DNA from: an uncultured Muribaculaceae bacterium
GTDB taxonomy: Bacteria > Bacteroidota > Bacteroidia > Bacteroidales > Muribaculaceae
Length of the DNA stretch: 64,000 bases
Assembly: GCA_910579845.1 (NCBI GenBank)
Contig: CAJTWL010000002.1
Span: forward strand, 62,001 to 126,000
Reading direction: 5' to 3'
Position numbers and translations under genes: made by a program. Shown one piece after another: positions 36,331 to 45,324 of the stretch (positions are counted from its first letter, which is position 1; every line of letters begins with the position of its first letter). The notes under the pieces are model-generated. The model made no database searches, was not told the origin of the DNA, and saw only the letters and a list, made by a program, of their open reading frames with translations.

Positions 36331-37323
36331 CTATCGGACATTTCTGACAACAAGCGTGTGCCCGTTCAAATCATACTCCAGATCTGTCAGATAACATATT
36401 GCAGACATGATATCCTCAAGATCATCTTTAGCAAGTGTAATACTGATACACTGTGACTGATCCACATCGGGAGCCACACTCAGATCCACACCGTACTTAC
36501 GTCCTACTGTTATCAATAATTCACCCAACGGCTCATTCTCAAGCTTAAGTCTGGAATGAATCCATCGGCAATATGATTCAGCATCCGCATTCTCGATCTT
36601 GCTGTCACCGGTCGATGAATTATAAATGAATCTCTGATCGGGATACAATTGCCTGGGTTTGGGATCGGAAGCGGTGCTCACCTGCACTTTCCCTGAAAGC
36701 AGAACCACCTCCTTTAACCCTGAATAGTCTCTGTCCTTTACTTCGAAGCTTGTACCGAGCACCTCGACTTCCATATCATTCAACTCGACGACAAACGGAT
36801 GGCTTTTGTCCTTTGTCACATCAAAATACGCCCCTCCCTCGACTTTTACCTTGCGCTCTGATGAATTTGTAAACTCTCGTGGGTCATAACACAGTCTTGA
36901 ATCTGAATTCAGACATACTCTCGAGCCGTCAGGCAATGTAAAGACACCGGTGGAACCCTGCGCCGTGATAAGCATTGTCTCGTCATGAGACTGCATAGTC
37001 CCGACAATATACCCTCCCGCACAGACTGCTATAGCCACTGCCGCAACAGCGGCATAACGGACAATTCTCCTGAGATTGAATTTTCTGTGGGGTTTGGATT
37101 CCACCACGCCCCGGACCTCAGAGAGAAGACGTTCCAGTCCCGTGCATGATATTTCTCCCTCATTTTTTCCATACTCATTGTTCCATATATCAAGCATTGC
37201 GGCTGTAACATCTTCATTATCTTTATTACATGCCATCCATTGCTGAATCTTATCAATAAGATCCGACGGAACATCCGGTTGCGAGTATAGGAAATCAACT
37301 ATTTTCTGAATATCCTGTTTCAT
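36331..37323 (-). CDS. FecR-family anti-sigma factor
   Basis: A 330-residue inner-membrane protein. A cytoplasmic N-terminal domain (about 1-88) is followed by one transmembrane helix (about 89-110, RYAAVAAVAIAVCAGGYIVG). The periplasmic FecR domain comes next (about 115-225; VFTLPDGSRVCLNSDS, GGAYFDVTKDKSHPFVV, VLGTSFEVKD). A DUF4974-type domain ends it (about 255-330; RLKLENEPLGELL). It relays the state of the SusC STN domain to an ECF sigma factor. No sigma gene adjoins it; the sigma gene at 28164 at the opposite end of the operon is a candidate partner. The SusC gene follows after 49 nt. Confidence 0.93.
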   Translation of the reverse strand: MKQDIQKIVDFLYSQPDVPSDLIDKIQQWMACNKDNEDVTAAMLDIWNNEYGKNEGEISCTGLERLLSEVRGVVESKPHRKFNLRRIVRYAAVAAVAIAVCAGGYIVGTMQSHDETMLITAQGSTGVFTLPDGSRVCLNSDSRLCYDPREFTNSSERKVKVEGGAYFDVTKDKSHPFVVELNDMEVEVLGTSFEVKDRDYSGLKEVVLLSGKVQVSTASDPKPRQLYPDQRFIYNSSTGDSKIENADAESYCRWIHSRLKLENEPLGELLITVGRKYGVDLSVAPDVDQSQCISITLAKDDLEDIMSAICYLTDLEYDLNGHTLVVRNVR

Positions 37324-37359
37324 GGTGTTGTTACAATATTTTATGGAGGCAAATATAGT

Positions 37360-39120
37360 CTAATATGCCGCAAGTGAGAAGGGATATGGTCTTTGTAATG
37401 TCTGTTTCCACACTTTCCCTTTATTGTCAGTAACTCTCACAGTAACATCAGAATCAGCCATCGAGGCTTTTGCTCTGAAGAAATGAGAGGAATTCTGCGT
37501 TACAAAAGTCGATGTGGCGGTAGGAACGGCATTATGACTGAGTCTTTGGCATTCATATGCAAGTATATGCAGCGGATCCTTCACTCTTAACCTCGTTACA
37601 TTCAACTGCACTCCGTTTTCAAGAATCTCTATCTTCCAGTCCGGTTGCCATGCATAGACATTTACCAGAATGAAATTCGCTTTCGCAGGATTATAATACT
37701 GTCCTGCATAATCCTTCACCATCGCCTTGTATTTTTCGTTTCCGGATACAGATGATTCATTGATCACGACTTTATTAAGATCGTATACCCGGAACTGTTC
37801 CCCTTCACTGCAGCCTATGCCTTTGTATGTGTAATCCACTACAGTGTCATTAACCCTCAAAATACCATATCCTCCCGGCGAGCCGTCTGTACACAGGTGC
37901 TTGCCTGAGTATCCCGATCTTGCAGTCCACCATAAAGATCCGGACAGAGATGCCACATTATATTCCCGGATATTCCGGCAGTATGGTGACTGCACACAAT
38001 AGTTTCTATGATAATGACCTGAGAATAAAATGACATTCCTGAAAGGAGCAAGAACAGCCTCAAGGCTCTCCATATTAAGCATATTTCGTTTCACGACTTC
38101 GGTTTCGGAGGATAAAGTGGGATCCGAATAGAATGGAACATGCGCGCTTATTATCACCGGTGTTTCCGGGCTTTCCAGCACTTTAAGATCCTCAGCCAGC
38201 CATTCAAGCTGTTCTTCGGTCAGTGCCCGGTCATAACTGCGGTCACCCATCTGCGATGATGTGGCATTGTTGTTATTGTAAATGACATTGTCAAGCACTA
38301 CAAAATGTATTTTACCGATATTGAATGAATAATACGTCGGACAAATATTGTTTCTGAAAATAGATGAGGACTTCCAGTCATCGGCAATGTATGGATTATT
38401 GTCATGATTGCCGATTGTGTGATATATTACACAGTCATCCAATGCGAAATTTCTCACCGCATCTGTCAGCCCGAATGAATTGGCATTCCAATACTGTTCC
38501 CAACTTATATCTCCCAACGATATGGAATAGACCTTGCGCCCTGCACTTCTTTCAGCTGATATTGTAGCGTTCATATCAGGAAGAACAAATTCCTTAAGCT
38601 GATTAAGATCATCCGTCCGCTTTGCAAGATGCTGGTCAGCATGCACCAGCAGTGTGAAACGTGAGTTATCTGCCGGAAAAAGTTTAAAATCATGTCGTTC
38701 CATTTGATTTTTTGACAAGCAAAGCATTTTTGAAAACAGCGGAAGATTATCTCTTTTCTCAGGAATATAATTTCCGGGCACAGATATGAATACAAATCCT
38801 TTCTTCTTATCCGATTTTAATGAATAATATCCTTTCACATCAGTAAGAGCTACTGTAACACCGTCAGAAACGGCAACATCCCCAATCGGAGACCCGTCTT
38901 CAGAGCATACCCGTCCATAAATCGTCGTTCCATCCTCAAATTGAGTCGTATCAATTTCAGTGATATTCGGCTTCTCCTCATCGTGTCCGGGAGGAACCAC
39001 ATCGGCTGGCGGATCCATTGTACCGGGAAGCCCGGGGTGGCTGCAAGCCATCCCGGACAAAACGACCATAACAATCTCTAGGAGTGCGACTGAAATACCA
39101 TTTACTAATTTGACTGACAC
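37360..39120 (-). CDS. Calcineurin-like metallophosphoesterase lipoprotein
   Basis: A 586-residue exported protein with a likely lipoprotein signal (SGMACSHPG, Cys near residue 27). An N-terminal carboxypeptidase-regulatory-like domain (GRVCSEDGSPIGDVAVSDG) precedes the metallophosphoesterase core. Metal-binding motifs are seen in order: HADQHL (D-x-H), LGDISWEQ (GD), GNHDNN (GNHD), SAHVPF (H) and FSGHYHRN (GHxH). A C-terminal beta domain follows. Such enzymes cleave phosphomono- or diesters with two metal ions. The gene lies between GDPD and FecR in the same operon (28-nt gap to GDPD), which points to processing of a phosphodiester substrate outside the inner membrane. Confidence 0.92.
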   Translation of the reverse strand: MSVKLVNGISVALLEIVMVVLSGMACSHPGLPGTMDPPADVVPPGHDEEKPNITEIDTTQFEDGTTIYGRVCSEDGSPIGDVAVSDGVTVALTDVKGYYSLKSDKKKGFVFISVPGNYIPEKRDNLPLFSKMLCLSKNQMERHDFKLFPADNSRFTLLVHADQHLAKRTDDLNQLKEFVLPDMNATISAERSAGRKVYSISLGDISWEQYWNANSFGLTDAVRNFALDDCVIYHTIGNHDNNPYIADDWKSSSIFRNNICPTYYSFNIGKIHFVVLDNVIYNNNNATSSQMGDRSYDRALTEEQLEWLAEDLKVLESPETPVIISAHVPFYSDPTLSSETEVVKRNMLNMESLEAVLAPFRNVILFSGHYHRNYCVQSPYCRNIREYNVASLSGSLWWTARSGYSGKHLCTDGSPGGYGILRVNDTVVDYTYKGIGCSEGEQFRVYDLNKVVINESSVSGNEKYKAMVKDYAGQYYNPAKANFILVNVYAWQPDWKIEILENGVQLNVTRLRVKDPLHILAYECQRLSHNAVPTATSTFVTQNSSHFFRAKASMADSDVTVRVTDNKGKVWKQTLQRPYPFSLAAY

Positions 39121-39148
39121 TCTAATTTATTTTATGATGAGCCTGTTT

Positions 39149-39916
39149 TTACTGTCTTAGAATCTCTATAAGTTTATCGGGATGATCTGTTGTGATATAA
39201 TCCACGCCAAGATCTATAAAATATTTCATATCCTTCTCAGAATTGGCAGTCCACACATTGACCTCTATCCCATTGTCGTGTGCCTGCCTGACCCATTCAG
39301 GATGCTTCTTAAGCACCTTCAATGAATAATCAATTCCATCAAGACCAAGTTTAGATACTTTCTTAGGTGTGAGATCTCCGTCCAGATAGAAAATTTTAAC
39401 ACCGACAGGAAATAATTTTCGGAAAGTCATCGCCGCATTCAGCGAAAACACAATTATATCCGTGCGATTGAGCACGCCATGTTTTCTCAACAGCTCGGCA
39501 ATCTTCCCGCAAGCGACATCCTCACGGGAATAGTCTGTCAGAGATTTCATTTCCAATACCAGCCTGGTATCCGGATGTTTCCTGACTTCGGCAAGATATT
39601 CGTCAAGCGTGGGTATCTGTTCTCCATTTGGAAGTCTCAGCGCGCGCAACTCTTCAAAAGAAGCGGTCTCCATAAACAATCCCTGAAATATCCTGTCATG
39701 GTTTACTACAAGATGATCATCCGTAGTAAGCCACACATCTATTTCAGATCCATAACAACCTATTGAATCCGCCTTGTGAAAAGAAACAAGTGAGTTCTGT
39801 GCGGAATTATCGGTATTCCAGAAACCGCGATGGGCTACGACTTTTGTAGCGGACGTCGCCGTGAAAGAAAGAGTTGAAACAAATAAGATTCCAACTGCTG
39901 CTGATTTCAGATTCAT
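39149..39916 (-). CDS. Secreted glycerophosphodiester phosphodiesterase
   Basis: A 255-residue periplasmic enzyme with a signal peptide (about 1-23). It hydrolyses glycerophosphodiesters to glycerol 3-phosphate and an alcohol. The GDPD catalytic set is complete: His29-Arg30 in VAHRGFW, Glu58 and Asp60 in GSEIDVW, and His73 in VNHDRIF. The C-terminal barrel strand VNVWTANSEKDM and the GVDYITTDHPD end are also typical. It is the first gene of the minus-strand SusC/D operon, so it probably defines the substrate class. It is divergent from the caspase gene at 40074 across 157 nt. Confidence 0.95.
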   Translation of the reverse strand: MNLKSAAVGILFVSTLSFTATSATKVVAHRGFWNTDNSAQNSLVSFHKADSIGCYGSEIDVWLTTDDHLVVNHDRIFQGLFMETASFEELRALRLPNGEQIPTLDEYLAEVRKHPDTRLVLEMKSLTDYSREDVACGKIAELLRKHGVLNRTDIIVFSLNAAMTFRKLFPVGVKIFYLDGDLTPKKVSKLGLDGIDYSLKVLKKHPEWVRQAHDNGIEVNVWTANSEKDMKYFIDLGVDYITTDHPDKLIEILRQ

Positions 39917-40073
39917 TATATTAGAATTATTCGGTTCTATATATAAGATTCCTCAGCAACAGAATCTGCTAAAAAATTCTAATTTTTTCTAATTTTAATG
40001 TGCCTTTTTATTATTTTTGCCAAGCGCCGAATATGCCTGATTATTCCGATTCATTAATACAACTACCCACATC

Positions 40074-42959
40074 ATGAAATACAATACAATACTTTTATTG
40101 TCATTCCTTATAGTCTTTGCGACGCAATTGCCGGCGCAAAACGAATCTGCCGATGCTGAAGTGACAACCATCGTGCAGCATGGTCATTACATCCGTGACT
40201 TTGATGTATCTTCCAACGGCAAATATCTTGTGTCGGTATGTGGACCGTCGATCGCGCTTTGGGATATAGAGAAACGCCGTATTATCAAGACAATATCCTG
40301 TCCCAATGATGGGCGCGTAAGGCTTCATCCTTCCCGCCCTGGGGTGATATATGTAACAGAACCCACAACAAAAGTACCTGATGAAAGAGCTTATATAGGT
40401 CTGAATATCTTCACGGGAGAAAGATCCGGAGTGATAATGGGCAAAGATCTGCCAAAACGAAATTCATATCACGATGATTTTATATTAAAACTGGAAAACG
40501 GCAAGATATCTGTCAAAACACGCAAAGGGCGCAGAATTATCGGTTTTATCGACGGGCATCGCAACCTTTTTCCCCACGGAGGCATGTCGATCAACAGCAA
40601 AGACAGTCTTTTGGCAATAGCGGGGCAATATCCCCTGATATGGAATATTCGCGACTTGAAGACAGAATACTGTCTTGATTATAGATCAATGTTAAAGAAG
40701 ATGCCCTATCTTACATTTCCCCAAAATGACGGACCTCCTCTTCAAACCACTGATTCCATACATATAAAACGAAACGATTACCATTACGGTTATCAGGATC
40801 ATTTTATGTGCAGCTTTGACAATATGGATGTTCTCTGGATTGGAGGATACGCCTTTGGAATAACAAAATGGCTCTTAGGGAAGAAAAGAGGATATCTCAT
40901 AGGTTACAAAGGCACGGATGGCGCGCCTATATACGCCTTCTCAGATAACGGACAGTATATGTCAGCGGCAACATACCAGGGACTTAATATGGGAAACCTC
41001 CAAAATGGCGATCTTAATTATGTAAAGAGTTACGGAGATCCCCACTATAAAGTGATTTACGGCATGTCCAAGCCATTCGGCAACGGTATGTTCGCCACAG
41101 CGCACGACAACGGAAGCATCATGGTCGGCAGGCATGGAGATACGGATTTTTCAAAAAAACTTTTTCACTCCGACACCCCGATGCACCATGTGACTGTCTC
41201 GCCCGATGAACAACGGCTGATAGCCGGAGGTCAGATGGGCAATCTTTATGAGATTCCGATTTCAAACCCGGAAAAATGGCTGCATTACAATACCGACGCG
41301 CTGAATTTGTCGGTGATATGGAAATCATGCTTCCTTGACAACGAAAGATTCGTAATCGGCGACAGCGACGGACAGATGGCTTTCTGGACCAGCGGAACCA
41401 AGAATCCACGCAAGACACTGCATCCCCATGGAGCGGCCGTCAGAGACCTGGGAATGACACATTCCGGAAAGTTTCTGATCTCATCCGATGCACAGGGTTC
41501 AATCGCTTTTTGGGATCCCGCCTCGGAGAAACTCCTCGCCACAGGCTATAGTTTCGACCATGGCAAAAACTATCTGTTCATTACACCCGACAATTATTAC
41601 AAAGGTTCCAAAGGGGCATTCGGCAACGTGCATTTTGCCCGAGGAGTGGATATATTTCCGCTTGAGCAGTTTGACCTGCGGTTCAACCGTCCGGACATAG
41701 TGATGAAACGTCTCGGTGCGCCTGATTCAAAAACAGAGCCATACCGCAAGGCATGGCTCAAACGACTCCGAAGAATGGGATATAAAGAGGAGGCGCTTTC
41801 CGACGAGCTTCATGCTCCCGAACTGACAATAGCAGGCGAAGATGATATTGAGCCTGTCACTGCCGATCGCTTTATCTCCCTTGACATCAGCGCAAAGGAT
41901 ACTAAATATCTTCTTAAAAAATTCTTTATCAATCTGAACGGCGTGCCGCTATTGGGGAAAAACGGTCGCGATATTTCAGCAAAGAGAAGCAAGACTTTCC
42001 ATTCGGTTGAGAAGGTGGAGCTATGCGAGGGAATGAATACTATAGAGATTTTTGCTATCAACGACGCCGGAGCTGAATCCTACCGCAAGACAGTGGAGAT
42101 TGTCTGCGAACCTGCCGAAAAGAGGCAACGAAGACTTTTCATAGCAAGCGTAGGGGTTTCAAAATATGCCAAGCCGGATTTTAATCTGGAGTATGCCGCT
42201 AAAGATGCAACAGACATTTCATCACTTATGAAAAATGGCTCCGGATTCAGCGGAGTGGAGACTATCGTACTCACCGATAATGCATTTACGCCCGCCTCTC
42301 TGAAACAGATACGCGATTTCTTTTCCAAAGCGGGCAGAGATGACACCGTCGTGCTCTTTTATGCGGGACACGGACTTCTCGACTCCGACCTCAATTACTT
42401 CCTGAGCCATTATTCCATCGATTTCGATAATCCGGCATCCAACGGCATAGCGTACGAAGATTTCGAAAATGTGCTTGAAGGGGTGAAGGCGGTGCAAAGG
42501 CTCTGTCTTATAGATGCCTGCCATTCAGGAGAAATCGACAAAGAGGACTATCTGGCTGAAAATGTCTCGACCTTGAAATCCGGCACACTCAAATTCCGCT
42601 CCGCAGGATCGGGAATGAGGAAAACAAAGGGACATGGTGTGGCTCAGACCCAAGTGCTGTTCAATGAGCTGTTTATGGATATACGCTGGGGAATAGGCGC
42701 TACTATAGTTTCCTCTGCCGGAGGTATGGAGGCTGCGATGGAGAGCGGCGACTGGCAGAACGGACTCTTCACATGGTGTCTTAAAAAGGGGATTTCAGAC
42801 GGCAGCGCAGACACCGATGGCGACAAACGTATCTCAGCCTCCGAACTTGGAGAATATCTATGCAAGGAGGTCAGCTCTATCTCCGGCGGAATCCAGACAC
42901 CGACTATGCGCACCCAGAACTCACGCCACGATTTTTATTTGACAAACATTACGAAATAA
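40074..42959 (+). CDS. Secreted WD40-propeller caspase-like (C14) protease with EF-hand
   Basis: A 961-residue protein. Residues 1-21 are a signal peptide ending PAQ, so it acts in the periplasm or outside. Residues about 30-530 hold WD40-like blades (YLVSVCGPSIALWDIEKR; MGNLYEIPIS; QGSIAFWDPASEK). A beta-sandwich linker follows (about 570-690). A C14 p20-like domain spans about 695-900. The catalytic His766 lies in FYAGHGLL and Cys816 in LIDACHSGE, so the dyad is intact. Residues 913-924 (DTDGDKRISASE) form a complete EF-hand calcium loop within the C-terminal part. A -7-like TATTTTTG lies at 40012-40019. A Sel1 gene follows after 34 nt. The substrate is unknown; caspase-like proteases usually cut after Arg/Lys or Asp. 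Confidence 0.9.
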   Translation: MKYNTILLLSFLIVFATQLPAQNESADAEVTTIVQHGHYIRDFDVSSNGKYLVSVCGPSIALWDIEKRRIIKTISCPNDGRVRLHPSRPGVIYVTEPTTKVPDERAYIGLNIFTGERSGVIMGKDLPKRNSYHDDFILKLENGKISVKTRKGRRIIGFIDGHRNLFPHGGMSINSKDSLLAIAGQYPLIWNIRDLKTEYCLDYRSMLKKMPYLTFPQNDGPPLQTTDSIHIKRNDYHYGYQDHFMCSFDNMDVLWIGGYAFGITKWLLGKKRGYLIGYKGTDGAPIYAFSDNGQYMSAATYQGLNMGNLQNGDLNYVKSYGDPHYKVIYGMSKPFGNGMFATAHDNGSIMVGRHGDTDFSKKLFHSDTPMHHVTVSPDEQRLIAGGQMGNLYEIPISNPEKWLHYNTDALNLSVIWKSCFLDNERFVIGDSDGQMAFWTSGTKNPRKTLHPHGAAVRDLGMTHSGKFLISSDAQGSIAFWDPASEKLLATGYSFDHGKNYLFITPDNYYKGSKGAFGNVHFARGVDIFPLEQFDLRFNRPDIVMKRLGAPDSKTEPYRKAWLKRLRRMGYKEEALSDELHAPELTIAGEDDIEPVTADRFISLDISAKDTKYLLKKFFINLNGVPLLGKNGRDISAKRSKTFHSVEKVELCEGMNTIEIFAINDAGAESYRKTVEIVCEPAEKRQRRLFIASVGVSKYAKPDFNLEYAAKDATDISSLMKNGSGFSGVETIVLTDNAFTPASLKQIRDFFSKAGRDDTVVLFYAGHGLLDSDLNYFLSHYSIDFDNPASNGIAYEDFENVLEGVKAVQRLCLIDACHSGEIDKEDYLAENVSTLKSGTLKFRSAGSGMRKTKGHGVAQTQVLFNELFMDIRWGIGATIVSSAGGMEAAMESGDWQNGLFTWCLKKGISDGSADTDGDKRISASELGEYLCKEVSSISGGIQTPTMRTQNSRHDFYLTNITK

Positions 42960-42993
42960 TAGCTTATATTACTTTCTCAAAGAAATTTTCGAA

Positions 42994-44691
42994 ATGAAAT
43001 TTTTTAGAATTCATACTTCCATAACCTTTATTATCATATTCACTTTCTGTAGCGCTCTTTCGTCCGCTCAGAACTCTTCTCCTGCCGAAAGAGTGGCGGA
43101 AGCACTCAAACAATATGTAAAGCTTTCAAAAAAGGGAAAGCAGAAGGAAGCATCCGACCAAATTTCACGGGCTGCATATATTGCGAAGGATCAATCATAT
43201 AAGTTGGGACACCCGCTTGCTTCACTCGTGTCATATATAAATCTGCTTGATATGCGCGAACATCGACCCAAATCCAATATGTGGAACACCGCTTCGGATG
43301 TTTGCTTCTACGGAGCCAAGCCTGATGCTCCCGTACTTTCATACACGCTCACACTTGCCACTGCCGATGCCAAACTCGAGATGGGGAAAAGATGTAAGCC
43401 TCAGTACAAGGCTATATATTATTTGACTGCAAAATTTCTTCTTGATTCTTTACAGACACGAATCCCCGACCCGGATAATTTCGCCGCCTTGAAACCGGCT
43501 TTCAAGACCGCAGGATTCAATGTGTCGAAAGAGACTGCCGACCGGCTATATAAGGAGGTAAATGATTCTCTTGACAATCTGACGGCAAAGGAATGGTTTA
43601 TGGCGGCGTGCAAGGCTGTAGACGACAACGATCTGAAGATGAGAGTGGATATTGTTGACTCATGCATCACAAAAGCCGAAGAAAAAGGCTACGGCGATGC
43701 CGCCGCCCTTTTGGGATACATGTTCCAGAATGGAATAATAGTAATAAAATCCAAACAAAAAGCCGATTCGTTATATGCCGAGGCTGCTGAAAAAGGAGGA
43801 ATATGGGGTGGCATACAACATGCCAAGTCGCTTATAGATGCCGGGAAATATAAAGAGGCTTATGGATCTCTTTCCTCTTTCGAAAATCATGAGGGATTTT
43901 CAAGAGAAGGAGGCAATTACCTTCTCGGGCTTCTTGCCGAGAAAGGTATCGGGCAAGAATCGGGTAACGATGCCGCCAAACGGTACTATACAGCAAATTT
44001 ACCGGTTTGCCGATGGAATAAATGGAAGAAAGACTCTCAGATCCGCATGGATTCAATTGATGTGAAGACATTTGAAGATGAACTCGCCGCCATGCGAAAG
44101 GAGAAAGGGACATACGACAAATGGAAAGCCAAAGATCTTGCAATAGTCGCGGATGCATATAAGAGTTTCAAGAAAAATGACAAATCCCTTGAGTTCAGAA
44201 AAATGGCAGCCGATAAAGGACATGGTAAATCGGCTTGCATATATGCGGTGGCACTATATGACAAAGATAAACGGAATCCCGAATTATTCCGAATACTCAG
44301 TTTAAACGAGAAATCGCAGTATCTTCCCCTTATCTATAACCTCGCAGTAGCTTATGTCTACGGCTATGGAACCGCACCCGACCATGAAAAAGCACGTAAA
44401 TATCTTAATCTCTTTCTTGAGCTTGCCGAGGATGAGATGATCAATGATTATGACATAAAGGAATATATTCCCACAATAGGCGGGAAGGCATTTCTCGACC
44501 GGGACATAAAACGCGGTCTGCGACTGAAGAGCGTGCTCGATAGCTTTGAAAACCCCTCTGCGCTTTATAACTGGGGACATTACCGCCAGAACGACGCTCC
44601 CCGCGAAGTATGGCTGTATTTCCTGAAGAGAGCAGCTGCAAAGGGGAGCGAGAAAGCGGTGGCACGTCTGAAAAAGCTTGGTATCAATTGA
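42994..44691 (+). CDS. Exported Sel1/TPR-repeat protein, partner of the caspase gene
   Basis: A 565-residue protein with a signal peptide (about 1-26, ending SSAQ). It is largely alpha-helical. Sel1-like repeats are seen in AALLGYMFQNGIIVIKSKQKADSLY, LLGLLAEKGIGQESGNDAAKRYY, NLAVAYVYGYGTAPDHEKARKYL and a last incomplete unit near the C-terminus. Such repeats form protein-binding superhelices. It follows the caspase gene by 34 nt on the same strand, so it may be a scaffold, substrate or inhibitor of the protease. Its 3' end overlaps the convergent gene at 44684 by 8 nt. Confidence 0.85.
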   Translation: MKFFRIHTSITFIIIFTFCSALSSAQNSSPAERVAEALKQYVKLSKKGKQKEASDQISRAAYIAKDQSYKLGHPLASLVSYINLLDMREHRPKSNMWNTASDVCFYGAKPDAPVLSYTLTLATADAKLEMGKRCKPQYKAIYYLTAKFLLDSLQTRIPDPDNFAALKPAFKTAGFNVSKETADRLYKEVNDSLDNLTAKEWFMAACKAVDDNDLKMRVDIVDSCITKAEEKGYGDAAALLGYMFQNGIIVIKSKQKADSLYAEAAEKGGIWGGIQHAKSLIDAGKYKEAYGSLSSFENHEGFSREGGNYLLGLLAEKGIGQESGNDAAKRYYTANLPVCRWNKWKKDSQIRMDSIDVKTFEDELAAMRKEKGTYDKWKAKDLAIVADAYKSFKKNDKSLEFRKMAADKGHGKSACIYAVALYDKDKRNPELFRILSLNEKSQYLPLIYNLAVAYVYGYGTAPDHEKARKYLNLFLELAEDEMINDYDIKEYIPTIGGKAFLDRDIKRGLRLKSVLDSFENPSALYNWGHYRQNDAPREVWLYFLKRAAAKGSEKAVARLKKLGIN

Positions 44692-45301
44692 TGAGAACAA
44701 CCCGCATCTTGTCCGATACAAGAGTGAGTGTCTCTTTCTCCTGGTCGACATAATAGACCGACAAGGTGGTGTCGAACGGAGGAATCGCCTTGCCGTCGAT
44801 AGTGAAGATTTCAGGCGTTATCACAAAGGTCCCTTCGCGGTTTTCAACCATCTTGTTGATGGTCTCACCATTATAGGGATAGGAGATATAGAAAAATCTC
44901 TGGCTGTCTGTAGGCATTGCCGTTTTTATATCTATGGCATCCATAAAATAGAACGTGTCGTTGAGGATTGCACCGAGTTCGACGGCATTTGCCGGTGCGC
45001 CTCCGCGCGCCGACATCTTCTTCTCGCCTGATATATAGGAGTCAACGTCTGCCCATCGGTTTTTCATCGCCTTATCGCTGACTATCAGTTTTTGCAGCTT
45101 GGTGGAGATATCCATAACTTTCATAGCCTGACGATCTTTCTCCCATGTCACTTTCAAATTTCCGTCAAAAGTATCTCCTTTGGCAAGCTTCCTACCGCCG
45201 ATAGTAACAGTCGGTGTATTCAGAAAGATTATTTTGTAGGTTACGGCTTCGGAAAGGAGTGCCGAAGATAAAAGCATGAGAAGTGAAAAGATTATTTTCA
45301 T
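44684..45301 (-). CDS. Small secreted protein of unknown family in the caspase/CHASE2 locus
   Basis: A 205-residue protein with a signal peptide (about 1-19, SALLSEA). The mature part begins TYKIIFLNTPTVTIGGRKL and continues GDTFDGNLKVTWEKDRQAMKV; it is rich in beta strands. No catalytic motif, Cys pair or membrane segment is visible and I do not recognise a family. It is 23 nt behind the CHASE2 gene and convergent with the Sel1 gene. A role together with CHASE2 is likely from the layout alone. Confidence 0.7.
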   Translation of the reverse strand: MKIIFSLLMLLSSALLSEAVTYKIIFLNTPTVTIGGRKLAKGDTFDGNLKVTWEKDRQAMKVMDISTKLQKLIVSDKAMKNRWADVDSYISGEKKMSARGGAPANAVELGAILNDTFYFMDAIDIKTAMPTDSQRFFYISYPYNGETINKMVENREGTFVITPEIFTIDGKAIPPFDTTLSVYYVDQEKETLTLVSDKMRVVLIN

Positions 45302-45324
45302 ATTTTATCAGTATTTTTTTGTCG

